A stretch of DNA of 64,000 bases from Rhabdophis nuchalis (GCA_039707465.1 CM077643.1:66032605-66096604), one strand, 5' to 3'; shown: positions 32,959 through 46,039, numbered from the stretch's first letter. Notes: generated from the sequence alone by a model not told the origin. Program-made: numbers and translations.

Positions 32959-34060
32959 TAAGTAGTCAGTTTTCCAGTTACATATAATTACAGTAAACTA
33001 AAACCAATACTAAAGTTTTTGAGCTGTGAGAGAAGAATGAATGGCAAAAGCATATAAGCATAATATTTTCTACAGTTCATTAATATCCTAGTAAATAAGG
33101 TTTACCCTGATGAGTAAAATACAGCAATATGTGTGATTATAAATATCTATGTACTTGGATTTCTAAAAAACAGTTTTAGGTGTTTTAGCAACTCAAAGGT
33201 AACAGTGATTTTTAAATTATTTGCCAATTATTTTATAAGTTGCTTTAAGAAAAAAAAGGTAAAATAGAAGGTACATCAAGTTAACTTGATGTTATGAGCA
33301 CTTTCCAAGTGCTCCACAGCATCCTTGTGTTTTACCCCTTTATGTCCCCCCCATAAAAAGGGTAGAGGATATCTGTAGATTACTGAGAAATTGTTAATTA
33401 CACAGGTTTTTCTTTTATGATTTATTAAAATAGTAACAACACATTCTAATCGAAATTAATTTAAGCCTTTTAAATGCTTTTGACATTAAGCATGTCCTTT
33501 AATCTATCCCACCGAAAATATAGATTTTGTTCTTCCCTAAATGACGTGGTATAAGCACAGTAAAATATTAAAATACAATTTTAATTAGTCCAGTTATTTT
33601 TCTGTTTCTTCTTGAATTGTAAAGAATACTACGAGCTGTTGCTAGGTAACTCCTAATTGTGATATTAACTGCCAACAGTTGTCAGAAAGTATAGTAAATT
33701 CTTTTATCTTCTAAAAATTATTAAAGTGATTGTCATGCATAAATATTCCATTTTAATTTAAAAATTATAATGCTGCAATATAGTTTGGCTTACTATTAGA
33801 CTTTTTAAAAAATTCTGCTAAAGTGCTTCATCTTGGCTTAAATATTAGTAACTTTTATTACATTGTGTTGAGAACTATCTTTGGTACTCAAAATGATTAA
33901 TCATGCATACATATATATAAAATACTGGAATAATAGCATTTATCAAAAGTAGTCATGTAGTTTCTGATTGTCACCTGCCAGCTTGATAATGAAAAATCAA
34001 TTCCATCCATATTTGAGTGGTTTTGACATAGTAACTGCTCATCCCAGAAATCATAACAGC
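32959..34060. other. FOXN3 intron with one X-box-like site
   Basis: No transposon is recognised. GTTGCTAGGTAAC at 33638-33650 fits the RFX X-box, and ACATCAAGTTAACTTGATGT at 33272-33291 is a perfect 20-bp palindrome. Otherwise the sequence is AT-rich. Confidence 0.45.
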
Positions 34061-34652
34061 TGTGTAACTGTTCTGACCGAGGCTTCCCGAGAGAATGAAG
34101 CAAACTCCTTGTCCCAACAAAAAACCCTTTTATTAATGTACTGTGACTTCTGCTCATTCACATCCAGCAGTCTTTCAAGGGAGGGTTTACAGTCACAGAC
34201 CTTACCTGGCTTGCAGAGTTAACGGGGCAATATCTGCAAAACTTGGCAAGGAACCTCAGAGAGTCATGAACCAATTAAGCAAACGAATTGTCTCCTGCAA
34301 ACGCCATTCCCCTTTCACTCCACTTTTATTTCCTCTGAGAGAGGCCATTCATCGTCCACCAGTGGCCTTAATCCCAAGTCGACCCCTATTCTTTAGCTGT
34401 TTCCTTCGTCTGGCAACTCTGTGCATGGACACAGTGGAAACAGGCTCCGGCTGTTCATCTGCCTCACTGATGTTTGACTCTTAAGGCAGCTGATAACTGG
34501 CATATGGCTCTCTGCCCCTCTCTGCCTCCGACACAGAGCCCTCATCAGAGCCTTCCCCAGACATCCGAACTGGCCCATGTCCCTCCCCAACCTCCTCACT
34601 GTCCGAATCTGCTGCCAGCTCCACTGGCTACTGGCAGGCCACAATAGTAACA
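34061..34652 (-). mobile_element. Probable solo LTR, minus strand
   Basis: On the minus strand the block opens TGTTACTATTGTGGCC and ends with GAACAGTTACA, fitting TG...CA LTR ends. It has an AATAAA signal near 34133-34140, about 70 bp before the end, as expected for the R-U5 part. The length (about 590 bp) and the lack of gag or pol on either side fit a solitary LTR left by recombination of a Ty3-like element or endogenous retrovirus. No exact target duplication was found (flanks near CAGC and CAGG), so the call is tentative. No coding capacity is present. Confidence 0.5.
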
Positions 34653-35375
34653 CAGGAAGGACTTTTACATACAAAATGTATTTCTAACTGGCAGTTTTTC
34701 TTTCTGACTTTTCTGTCACTTGATGTTATTTGAGAAGGTCTTCCAGTTTCTATGATAGATTTTCAAGGAATACAAGATGGAAACAAAGGATAGTAATAAA
34801 TACTCCAAGGTTTTTTCTTTTTTTACTCTTTGAATCTTTAACCAAAAAAGCTGCTGGGATAGTATGACAGCAATATTCTAAAACCTTTAACGAAAAAACA
34901 AGTAGAGACTGTCATTTACTTCATTTCTGGCAAAAAATGCTCAAGATGTCCATGACTTAATTTTTATTTTGGGCTCAATTACAATCATAAGTTGATAACT
35001 CCTCTATATAAGAAATATTGGTGAAAAGGAATCTGTAGAGTTAAGCAATACCTATTTTTGTATATATTTTAGTGAACGTAATATTTGGAAGTAGTATATG
35101 AGAATGGATTGGGCTCACATGTTAACATTAAGTATATTTTCCAAATGATCTTTATTAATTTTACTTTTATACATATTTGATCTCAAATGTTGTCTTTTCA
35201 CAGCTTGTCATTTGAAGAAATTAAAAAGTGTTAAAAACAAAAATTCAGGTAATTTAATAAGTGTTAGGAAACAAGAAGGACGGGGCTTGCCATATTTTTT
35301 GCTTTGTGCTTTAAATATAAATATTAGGACACAAACATTTGAACATTGCTGAAGTAACTGAGTGCTTGTTTCTGT
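34653..35375. other. FOXN3 intron, nothing recognised
   Basis: AT-rich unique sequence without coding potential or repeat ends. Confidence 0.5.
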
Positions 35376-36230
35376 CTGTAGTTTTATTTATTTATTTATC
35401 TCATTTGTTTGTTAAACATGTACAAGATAACAAGTATAGGTATGAACATAAACATGAACAAAGGAAGTAAATACAGATAAATGCAGACAATAAGACAGGG
35501 ATGGTAGGCATGTTGGTGTGCTTGTGCACGCCCACTTAATGGATCTTAATAATGGAGTGAGGTCTATGGCGAACAGTTTGAGATTGAAGCCTTGGGGGTT
35601 TGAGACTGTAACAATGGAGTCAGGTAGAGCATTTCAGCCGTTGACCACTGTTGCTGAAGTCGTATTTTCTGCAGTCTAGTTTGAAGCTGTTTACCTTGAC
35701 TTTGTATCAATTGTTTGCCCGTGTATGATTGTGGTTGAAGCTGAAGAAGTCGTTGACTTGCAAGACATTGTAGCAGACAATTTTGTGTACTATGCTTAGT
35801 TCGGACCGCAGGTGGCGCTATTCCAGATTGTCCAAACCCCACATTTCAAGCCTGGTGGCATAAGGAATTCTATTGTGAGTAGAGGAGTAGTGTACTCGTC
35901 TCGTGAAATACATCTGAACTCGCTCAATCATGTTAATGTCCGATATACAGTGTGGATTCCAGGCGGACGAGCTGTATTCAAGAATTAGTCTGGCAAAGGT
36001 TTTGTATGCCCTAGTTAGCAATACAATGTTACCAGAGAAGAAGCTTCACAAAATTAGGTTAACAACTCTTAATGCCTTTTTGGCAATGCTGTTACAGTGA
36101 GCTCTGAGTCTTAGATCGTTTGAGATGAATGAGTACTCCTAGGTCCTTGACAGAATGAGAGTCATCTACAAGATTGTTTCCGCCCATCTTGTATTTGGTG
36201 TTCTGATTAATTTCATAACATATTTGGGGT
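35376..36230 (-). mobile_element. Jockey/CR1-group LINE remnant, minus strand
   Basis: The minus-strand frame 36021-35818 encodes TRAYKTFARLILEYSSSAWN, then IERVQMYFTRRV and RLEMWGLDNLE. This matches the thumb/C-terminal region of non-LTR reverse transcriptases (LEYCSPVWNP... IERVQRKFT type). Further upstream, a DLGVLI-like block (about 36130-36165) supports this. The 3' end on the plus strand is a (TTTA)n run at 35376-35400. It differs from the CR1 and L2 copies elsewhere in the window. Confidence 0.6.
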
Positions 36231-37713
36231 AGTCTTCTTTATAAGGTCTGATACATATCTGCCCGAGACCCTGAAAATCATGGTTAATCAGGATCAATAA
36301 TACCAGGCCAATCTTGCATAGATCATTCTTAGGAAATACTGCTTTGTACTGTATTAGTAGTAATGATCATTACAGTAAGTGAAGGTCAGACTGCATCATC
36401 AGTCTAAAGTTGGCAACTGGTGAAAAATCAGTTTTTCCATAAGACAATGATGCTTCTATGATAGCTTCTGTTACTTTATTTACAGTCAAATCATTCTTAG
36501 AGCAAGAATGTGGTACATCTTATTTGTTTAAAGCTTTAAATATTTTCAAATCAGTCAAGCTCTGAAAATAGCTGATCATAATTCCATGTATTTATTAAAA
36601 CATATATATTTCATTGTTTGATTCCATACATATAGTCTTTTGAAAATCTGAAATTGGGTTGCAAAACTTTGGTGTAAGTGGTTGTTTCCTGGCTACTGCA
36701 TTTTTGCAAATACAGCAGCATTGTGTGATAAAATAACTGTAGGGTGCCACATAGATGGGACTTCTAATACAGTTTAAAAGCCTATTATTTTCCTCCTGAG
36801 TGCTCTTTGTGCTCATTCCAAATCAGATTGTGAGCAAATTGTTATCTTAATTTGATTTGGAGGCCCTGATGCAGATTTTACTGTTGGCAACTTCCTAAGT
36901 TATACCTGATTTAGCACCTATGTAATTTTATTTATTTATTATTTATTTTTATTTATTTTTATTGTGGCTTTATTCTATCTATATCTATATAGATATCTAT
37001 ATTTTTCAGACCAGGAATGTTTCAAAATGTAAATGTATGGTAAAAATATATTTCTTTCCCCAAATGCCCTTATTCTAGTTTCTGATATCATATATCTATC
37101 AAGGGCATTTCCTATTCTGCTACCCATAAGTCTTTATATGATATATCTGATCTGACAATACACACAGAAATTATTAGCTTATTTATAGTTTGCTTGGATG
37201 GGACACTTGCATTTAGTAGTGTATTAATATTCTACATGTGTTTACATTTCATGAAGGTTAGAACAGACTATCTTTTTTGTTAGAGTAGAAGTTGTCCTAG
37301 ACTAAAATAAAATAGTATCCAGTTCAGGGCCAAATCAATAGCTTATATAATTCTATTTAAAATTGTCTCGAAGCATATGAGAATGTAAAACGGTGTTTTT
37401 AAAATTAAACATAACGAATGCTTTACTGTTAATGGTTTTTAAAGAAATAATACATAGGTTAAACATATTGTTCCTAGTTTCCCTTTCTTAAATGTGTGTA
37501 GGTAGACAATAGGTTCTTTTTTTTCTTTTTGCAAACTGAATATGATTGATAAATATTTTTTATAAAGAGAGAATTCTGCTATTAAAAAGATAAATGTTAT
37601 CTTAAAACTGATGTCCAAATTTACAAAATTGTATAAAAAATATTAGACAAGTTGCAAATCACCAAATACTGTATAAATGTTTCTTTACACCATTTCCCCT
37701 TTTTAAACTTTAG
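36231..37713. other. FOXN3 intron before the 65-nt exon
   Basis: No transposon is recognised apart from a (TTTA)n/(ATCTAT)n low-complexity stretch near 36925-37005. The last 30 bases carry a pyrimidine-rich tract (TTTCCCCTTTTT) and TTTAG acceptor. Confidence 0.5.
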
Positions 37714-37778
37714 CACATCCAGTCCACCCATTTGGCCAGGAAGCACCTTTATCAAGAGAAATGGAGCTCTTCTGCAAG
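37714..37778 (+). CDS. FOXN3: FOXN3 65-nt exon ([11 protein letters not shown] segment)
   Basis: The acceptor is CTTTAG at 37708-37713 after a T/C-rich tract; the donor is CAAG|GTAGGC. The first base completes AG from the previous exon to serine, and the exon then encodes [10 protein letters not shown] and [11 protein letters not shown], leaving one base G. The sequence follows PQAYQ of the 3469 exon just as in other FOXN3 proteins (mammals have [15 protein letters not shown] here, from memory). The segment lies between the forkhead domain and the C-terminal repressor part. At 65 nt it is small. With these splice sites its removal would shift the frame, although shorter FOXN3 isoforms lacking about 22 residues at this place are known. 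It looks intact. Confidence 0.9.
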
Positions 37779-38022
37779 GTAGGCCAAAGATTCTCTGTTA
37801 CAATAATTGCCGTAACTTGCCCATTGTTTCAGGAGAAAAGCTTATTTATAGTGCTTTTATCCTTTTCCAGTATCTACATTCATATGTAGTATACTCATGA
37901 GCTCAATTTGTTTTACCATGAAATATTTTAATATGCTATGAATGCATCTCTTTTCCTCCATCCATGGTTCACACAGCATGATACCTTTCAACTTGTGGTG
38001 ATGAATAATATAGTTTTGCTTC

Positions 38023-38341
38023 TGCATGTATCAGTGGAAAAATACTTCTAGCTGTAGTCGTGTGACAGCTGTATCTCAGAGGACAATGTACAGTGGTTGA
38101 TATGCAAGACACAGTCACTATTTTCTATTACAGTATAATTATGCATATTTTTCTCCAGTTTAGTACTGGAGACAAGAATTGTTGTTCAGTAGTGAAGGAA
38201 TGCTTGCAAGGCATGATTGTTCTCTTTATATTTGTTGGTTTTCATTTTTCCATTTGAGTAATATTGACTAGTTATTATGGAGCTGAACTTGGAAATTATA
38301 TTAGATAGAATATGAAAGAGGTTTTTTTTTATTGTTGCATG
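38023..38341 (+). promoter_or_regulatory. RBFOX-type (U)GCAUG motifs downstream of small exon
   Basis: TGCATG occurs at 38023-38028 and 38336-38341 and GCATGA at 38211-38216, that is 245 to 560 nt after the exon's 5' splice site. RBFOX proteins bound to UGCAUG downstream of a small exon usually promote its inclusion in neurons and muscle. The role here is inferred from position only. Confidence 0.35.
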
Positions 38342-38698
38342 CCACTTTTGAATCTTTGAGGGTTATGTGATCAGAATAATCGTATTTGAATTTAATTGTC
38401 AGTGATGGAAATTGATATTCTGTATAATTTGAATGCATTATTTAAGAGGAAATCTATTTATTTTTTGATGACTCTTGGGGAGTTAGTAAGTATCCAGAAT
38501 CTCTCATCCAGTTACTACTGCTTCATTCATGTTCAGAACATAGAGTAAGGCTAATTTTCTACAGCTTTGAATATATTTTTATTTTCTGCTTTAATCATGT
38601 TGGTTAAAAATGTCACTGTGTCATTTTTAGTGGTTTCTATCTTTAGATCGTAGAATGCATCATAAGATGACTGAATGGATATAAAACTGAAAATTGGT

Positions 38699-38766
38699 AC
38701 AGGAATAAAAGACACCAACTATTTTAATAATTACAGGAATAAAAGACACCACCTATTTTAGTAATT
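38699..38766. repeat. 34-bp tandem duplication
   Basis: Two adjoining copies share ACAGGAATAAAAGACACC and the following TATTTTA/TAATT part with two base differences. Confidence 0.85.
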
Positions 38767-41449
38767 ATTATTGTTAGTATATAATGAAAAAATACTGTTG
38801 TTATTTGAAGAGATATTAAGAATTCTAATCTATAGGTCCTAACAGAGAAAGACGTCTTATACTTCAAACTTTTCAGATTTACTAAGACTGCAATTGTCTA
38901 CATGCTTATTGGGAAATATATTAATTTTACCCAGAGGATATCTGGATAAGATTATGATTTATGTATGTATTGTTCATTTGTCCTTGCATTATCATTCATC
39001 TTTTTATCTAGAATTTCTGTTTTAAAGTGGTATAAGCTGTTAATGATGTATTCCTTACCAAATATAGTTATGATCTGAATAGATAGAAAACAGCTCTATA
39101 AAAAGAAGAAAGAATATCTTAGAATAGCAAAATAGAAAAGTGAATAAAATAGTATTATTGGTGCTGCTTATTCTTGATTATCAGGAAAAGATGCATGATA
39201 AAATATGTTTTTTGTGAAATTTTGTATGACATAGGCTTATAGAACAGCATGGAAAGAACTCATAGATGAAAACAAGAGAAAACACTAAAATATATAGAGA
39301 ATTTTATCAAAGAATTTAATAAAAAGTTTAATTAATTCAATATTTTAGGACATGGCATCTTAATAAGTTAGAATTTTAAATTCAGCAATGGAGTTGTTCT
39401 TGTTAGTAAACATTAATAGAAGTACCTTTGATATATTTCTTCCTTATGTACCTACATTTTAATAGTAAAGTGTTAGTAGTTGTCTGACCATTGTAAGATT
39501 AATCCATGAAGGGTTCATATCTCAATAGCTGTACAAGTAAGAAACAATAAAATGGCTTTGCAGTAACTGAGCAACTGAGTATATTTAGCTATATTTTTGT
39601 ATGCATGAAAAGTTATGTCTGCAAAAAATGAACAAAACGTAAAAACAGTTGACCCATTGTAGCTAGATCATTTCTAGATAGTTGAGCTAGATCTACCTCA
39701 ATTGACTATATGCATTTATTTCATTATGCTTTATCCAGGTTGATTGTAACTAGAGGGATAATGTGCTAGAATATTGAGAATTTCAATAATGTTTTTAGAA
39801 TAGAAATGTAATGAAGTTTCCAGGTTGATTACATAGCTGCCATCAAACATGAGGATTTTAATTAACAAACAAGTTGTAACACATTGTCATAATAACCATC
39901 AACATCACAAACTGTTTCTTCCACTGGTTCCTTTTTAAATTGGTTTTGACTGCTCCAAATAATCTATAGCTTCACTATTTTGATTGTAGAAACTCTACTG
40001 TATATGCAAATAGCTTTTTATGACCTTGTGCAATTATTATAAATATTCTTGGTTACAGTGTATCTTAAAACCTTTGGTTTTATAATTCTCATTTTTAAAT
40101 GAAACTTTTCAACAAAATCCTTTGGGTGTATAACTGGTTGCTTTCTAGCTATTACCCCCCCCCCCCCATCTAACTCATAGAAATTATTTCATTCCCATTT
40201 TTATAGCAGAAGTAGATTGTTTTAATTTGTTAATAATGAATTATTAATTGTGCAAACATGCCCAAGAAAAAAATAACTGTACATAAAACTATGTATAGTC
40301 CTAGTAATCCTTGAATGATTGCAACCCCAATAATGCTAACATTTCTGTGTAGCTGGATATTTTTAATTTCTGGAGTGTAATTTAGTGTTATCAGAATGTC
40401 ATTTGCTAAATAGAACACAAGGTAGGGGTTTTTTAATCCAACATGTTACATTAACAAAATGTTCAAGATTTTGAAATTGTGTCTTCAACAAAATACAAGC
40501 AATGAGAACTTCCTGTTATAAAAATTAGATTCAGAAGAGACAAAGGAACCTAAGATCAAATTGCTAAAATCTGATCGTTTGTAGAAAAGACCAAGGAGTT
40601 TAAAAAAAAAATATTTTTGCTTTATTAAATATATTAAGGTTTTTAACTGTATAGAAAACAATAAACCATGGAGAGTCCTTAAAAACATAGGTGCAATGGA
40701 TTGCCTGAATATCCAGATATAGCGGATATTCTGAATTTATATGGAGTTGAGAATGCAACAGCTAGAATAAAATTTGGAACAATTAACTAGTTGAAAATTG
40801 AAAAAAGAGTGTACCAAGGTAATTGGGAGGAGGTGTGTGGCTGCCTGAATGTTAGCTTCCATGTCCATAAAGTTTTTTGTTTTTTTACTGAGGCTTATAT
40901 GCAGATTATTTCAGGAGAAATGCTGAACTATAAAAAATAGAAATTGTTAGGAGAAACATCAGCTGGTGATGCCATCATGGTTTTTCTTCAGTTCTAATTT
41001 ATCAAAGTGAAAGCTGGATATACAGAAAAACTGAGTGAAAGGTGATGCCCCCTAAAATGGGGTGCTGGAGATAATTGAGAATTCCTTTGCCTATAAGAAT
41101 AAATCACTCAAAACTAAGTGAAAGTGAAACAAGACTGCTCATTTCAGATCCTAATAATAAAGCTTTAATATTTTGGACAGATAATGCAAAGGCAAACCTC
41201 AATGAAAAAGACTTCGATGGTTGGAAAAATCAAAGAAATTTTTTTTAAAAAGCTGACAGAGAACAAGGTAGTTAGGTACTATCCTTCATAATGCAAGCAT
41301 GAGCTTGATCTTGAGAATGCAAAGAAGCAATTACTGCAGGCAATTGTAGTTAAATTATGTCTGTTGGGTCAAGAAAAGTTAAAAGTGACTGATGAACAAG
41401 TATAAATTTATGGTGGTGGCCTTTAGCATAGCTCCTTTCACAGCTTTGC

Positions 41450-43100
41450 TCTTCCCCTACTTTTTATATAGTTTGAGGTATGATTCATATGGCTGCCCAT
41501 CTTCAAACACAATTCTGGGCAGCTCACAATACAACTCCCAACCATAATGACCATAAAAATGCCACCAATCCCCATCACTTCAATCATCTCCTAGGGATGC
41601 TCTCAACAACCAGCCCAAAATATCCTCACTTTACTCCAGCATTTGGATAAAAAAGCACTTCCTGATGGCCTTGTAGAAGACTGAAAGGGTGGGGACTGAT
41701 CATTGCACAGGGAATGGTATTCCATAAGGTAGGGACAACCACAGAAAATGTGCACTTCTGAGATCCCACTAGATGGCAACAGTTTGGGAAAGAGACCTGG
41801 ATCATGTCTTCCCTATCTGATTTGGTGGGACACGCAGATACTCTCAGAGAGAGGTGATCATGCAGATATCCTGGTCCCATACAATGTAAGGCTTTAAAGG
41901 TGATAACCAATATCTTGAATTACACATGGAAGGAAATTGTGCATGCAACATATGCATTACTTGGGTAAACCTAGAAGCAATCAACAATTTGCACTGCTTC
42001 ATTCTGACCAAGCTGTTGTTTCTGAGTGGTTTTCAAAATTAGCCCCACGTAGAGCATAATGCAGTAAATCCAAATGGGAAGTGAGTAAAAGATACATGAC
42101 TATGAGCAAGACTTCCTGGTCCAGGAAGAAGCATGTTTGGCACACACGATGAATCTATACAAAGCCTCCCTACTCACAACTGCCACCTACTTGCTCATTA
42201 AGCTTGAGTTGTGAGTATAACACACACAAATTGTGCACCAGCTCAGTCCTTGGAAACACAGCCCCATTCAGAGTCAAAGATGTCTAGACTCCAAGGGGCT
42301 AAAAAGTCAAAGCTACTCCATTTTGCCATCCAAACTCTTACAGTCTCTAGGCACTCAGTCAACGCCGCAATAGCATCTTCTGCCTAGCAGGGTATGGATA
42401 TTTATAGCTGCATATCATCAGTATGAATATCTGTGGGGTTGAAGGATCATCAGTTTCATGTATATGTTAAAGGGAGAGATGAGAAGTTTAAGTCCCGAGG
42501 CACCCCACACTGTAGATCCTAGAGCTCCCCTCCAACACACACCAATTGGAATCATATCCAGAGAAAGGAGGTGAGATGCAAAACAACTCCCAAACTCTGT
42601 AAATGGTCCAGAAGGATATCATGGTTGATATAATGGTGTTAGAAGCCACTGACAGATCTGGGAGAGCCAGGATGGTTGCATCACGCCTCTCCTGAGCCCT
42701 CCAGAAGTCATCCAGATGTGCAACCAATGCCTTCACCTCAACCCAAAGTGAAAAGGGTCCATATAATCCACTTCATTAGAGGTCCCCTGAAGCTGAGCAC
42801 TAACCATTATCTCAATAACCGTCAAAAAGGGAAGGCTGTAGACTAGACAAAAGTTGTCTGATAATTTAGATCCAAAGATGGCAACTTAAGAAGAAGACAT
42901 ACCACTACCTACTTCAAGTCAGGCAATACCATCCCCTCCCTCAAAGAGGCAATAACCATCGCTTGGACCCAACTACTGGCTACCTCTTGGAAGACCTTAA
43001 AACAACCAAGAGCGGCATGGTCCAGAAACAGAAGCCAAGCTCATATCCTCAGGATCAATTGGCTCAAACTCCTTTCAGATAACATGTGTGTTGGTCACTT
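41450..43100 (-). mobile_element. Old L2-clade LINE, minus strand, decayed
   Basis: Minus-strand pieces show the L2 order: a LVAHLDDFWRAQERRDATIL block at about 42736-42677 with a degraded LDLSAAFDTID counterpart, a CVLEGSSRIYSV block near 42540, and near the 3' end ITFKALHCMGPGYLHDHLS and VVPTLWNTIP (41910-41690), the counterpart of [10 protein letters not shown] in the young copy at 26207-27168. Many frameshifts and stops show it is much older than the copies at 26207 and 50078. Confidence 0.7.
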
Positions 43101-44568
43101 CTAAAGGGTCTGCCAATTCAGAGTCTGACTCTGAGCCAAGTGGGTGTTAGGGTTCCAACTAATACACTCATGGCAAACAGGTAAGATCAGCTTCAGTGTT
43201 GACAGGGGGGGTTCATTCCTAAGAGAGAACTGGAACAATCTCCTGGGTTTTAGGCCAGCATTTTCACCAAGTGAAACAAGTCCTATAGCAGATACAATAA
43301 GAAAAATTGTAAGTACACTTTTACACTCTTTTTGCCACAAGGTAAGTCCTAATATGGTTTGTAGTCTACAACTCTGTCTTCCTCCAGCAGTGCTGTAAGT
43401 GTATCTTTTCAATCCATATTAATCCTACAGAACAAAGGTGAAAAATGGGGTGTTATAAGACAGGGTGGTTTATAGTAGCAGCATTTTTAGCTCCTGGGAA
43501 AGATAAGGTAAGTCAAAAGAGTAGACTGCCATAAAATGAATACTTTTTCTCTTTTCATGCTGCAAACCAGGAAAATATATTAAGGCAGCCTGTATTGCTG
43601 GCATTTATTGAATTTTCAGCATTTGAAAATTAGTATCCACTTATCAAATTGATACACAGTTACTTTGAATATGGGAGAAACATTTTTAGTGTGTTTCAGA
43701 AATTTAGCTAGTTTTGTTTGTGTATCAGATGAATGACTTATTCCCTGTTAACATTCCTCAGGGCAAAGTTTACCATTTGTTTACTTAGCCTTGACAACTG
43801 ATGGGAGTGGTATAGTACCTCAGGGTAGGTCAGAGTACAATATGAATGTTAGACTGGGTGTGTTTAGGCTGTAGTAAACTGAGTTTCTATATAATGTTCA
43901 GCAAAAAAACCCATTCTTGTTTTCCTGAAATGTACCTTGAAAAGTAAGTTTTGCTGATGGCAGTGTCCCTCATTCTCCTTATGCTCATCCTCTAGGATGT
44001 AATAATCTAAAGGGGACATGTAACAGCTAAAAGAAATAATATAGTTAGACCATGGAAAAGCAGAGATATATTTTGTAGAAACTGAATGTGGTATTTTTAC
44101 CCAGCCCATACCCTTATAATGGTTCATGCTTTGTTAAGCTAATTTATCAAAACAATTCTTTTTAATATGGGGGTGTTATTGTTGATACACTTAGAAACTA
44201 AATGCAGAACGGAAATAAAAGAATATCAGTTGAATTAAAATATACAAAAATAGAAAGTAGACACAAAAGCTAGCCAGCTTTAACTTTAAGGGAACAATGG
44301 AATGCCCAACTTGGAACCGTTTTACCATAAAAAGAATAAGTAAACGGGCCCAATTACTAAACTACTAACAATATATAATTAACTCAGTCAACTAAAATTA
44401 ACAAATGTAGAACATTAAAAATCATAGAAGCCTATCACTGGCAGTAGTCCAGAAGACACAGGTTCCTAATCAGAGGGGCCCCTTTATTTTTCATGTGTTG
44501 TCTTTGTTTCCCTTGGAGTGGGTACGTTTTGCTTTAGCTATGCATTCCAAGTACAGTGCTGTGACTTA
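43101..44568. other. FOXN3 intron, nothing firmly recognised
   Basis: No gene is seen. The part 43101-43400 contains two overlapping open frames on opposite strands that show no known motif. Confidence 0.4.
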
Positions 44569-44791
44569 ATTACTTCTATCCCACTTTTATTATTTTTATA
44601 AATAATAATGGCATGCACTACATTCTTTCCCCTCTTGCTTTTCCTAGAGTAACAACCCTGTGAAATAGGTTGAACTGAGAAGGACTGGCCTAGAGTCACC
44701 CAGCTAGCTTACATGCCTAAGGCAGGACTAGAACTCATGGTCTCCCAGTTTCCATCCTGGCAACTTAACCACTAGACCAAACTGGTTCTCT
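44569..44791 (-). mobile_element. tRNA-derived SINE, minus strand
   Basis: The reverse complement starts GAGAACCAGTTTGGTCTAGT (box A), has GAGTTCTAGTCCTGCC (box B) and GGGTGACTCTAGGCCAGT, and ends with AAAGTGGGATAGA-like sequence. It is the best-preserved copy of the family also seen at 978, 3036 and 60755. Confidence 0.75.
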
Positions 44792-46039
44792 GCAGTTGCA
44801 CCCACTAAGGAGCTGAGAACCAAAGAGGCAGCTTACTCTCTCACATTTTTCTAAGACCTCAGAGCTTGTTTGGGCCAATTTTTCAAACAAGATTCAGATT
44901 GAATTTGATTTTGGTGTTAACTTCACTATGGTTGAATCTTTTTTGACTTAACTTTCTTTTATTTTGGTAAATTGTTAACACCAGCTGTGGCTTCCACTTT
45001 TGAAAAATCAAAATGCTATTAGCTGAAATTGTAGGTTATTCTTTGTTGCTGTTCCAAAAAAGGAGGGACAGGAAAGTTCAAGAGTTGATCATTTATGTGC
45101 ATAATGTTTAATTATGGTTTAGCATTGCTTGCAAATCTTGCCATTGTACTTGGAGAGCCAGACAAATTAGACCCATAAAAGCATTAATCTGGGGATATTT
45201 AGGCTTCCCTTTGTATATCAAGTTGCAAGTTGAAAAATCTGGCATTCCTCATACTAATTTTAATAATAATTTAATTATAATTAATACTAAACCTGTGCAT
45301 GACACAAATAACTGTAACATCATATAATAATATGATTTGGTACATTGGATCTAAGTTACAGTATCCGAGTATTCTATCTTCTATTTCTATTACATTTAAG
45401 TAAACAATGTAGCATTGTACTGAATATTTGTTGAGTTTTTTAAAAAGTTCATATATAGTACACCTGTATTTTAAACCTTGGACAAGAATGTAAGATATCA
45501 AGATCCTCTATCAATCAAGTAAGATGGATAATTTGTTGGAAATTTATCAATGTCCTATTTCCTTTATAATGAATCAGATTTGTTAAATATTTTTAGTGAG
45601 CCCTGAACCCCAAAAGCCCCCAAAGCATTTCCTCCTGGATAAACATTCTTTTCTGTCTTTTCATTTATCTACATTTGCTCACACACTAGAACTATCAAAT
45701 CAATTAGTATAAATTGAACTTGTGATAGTTTTTCATTAAGGGAAGTATTATTTTGCATTTGTATATTTTAGAATAGCAATTTCTTAATAAAAATATTAAT
45801 AAATTAATAAAAGAATTCTAAACAGTTTTTGGAAATAATTATATAAATAACCTTTCATGGGAATTAAACTGTTTCGCATATCCTAAGTCATAATAGAGAT
45901 ATCAACACTGAACTGAACCTGGTAGAGGCCATTTTCCTCATTCATCATTGCCACAATGTATGGGATTGGGGGAAGGTTAGAATGCATTACTAGACAGAAC
46001 ATTGAACTTTCTCATGAGAATCAAGGTCATCTCTTAGGC
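44792..46039. other. FOXN3 intron, AT-rich, nothing recognised
   Basis: No coding sequence or element termini were found. Confidence 0.5.

Larger units (their letters stand above)
37779..41449. other. FOXN3 intron after the 65-nt exon
   Basis: I see no clear transposon in about 3.7 kb, an unusually clean stretch for this window. It has RBFOX-type motifs near the exon (38023-38341), a 34-bp tandem duplication at 38699-38766, a poly-C run near 40146-40158, and AT-rich sequence. Confidence 0.5.

Noticed and set aside
43101..43412. Two opposite open frames of about 85 and 103 residues
   Set aside because: No motif, no splice or start context; opposite-strand shadows.
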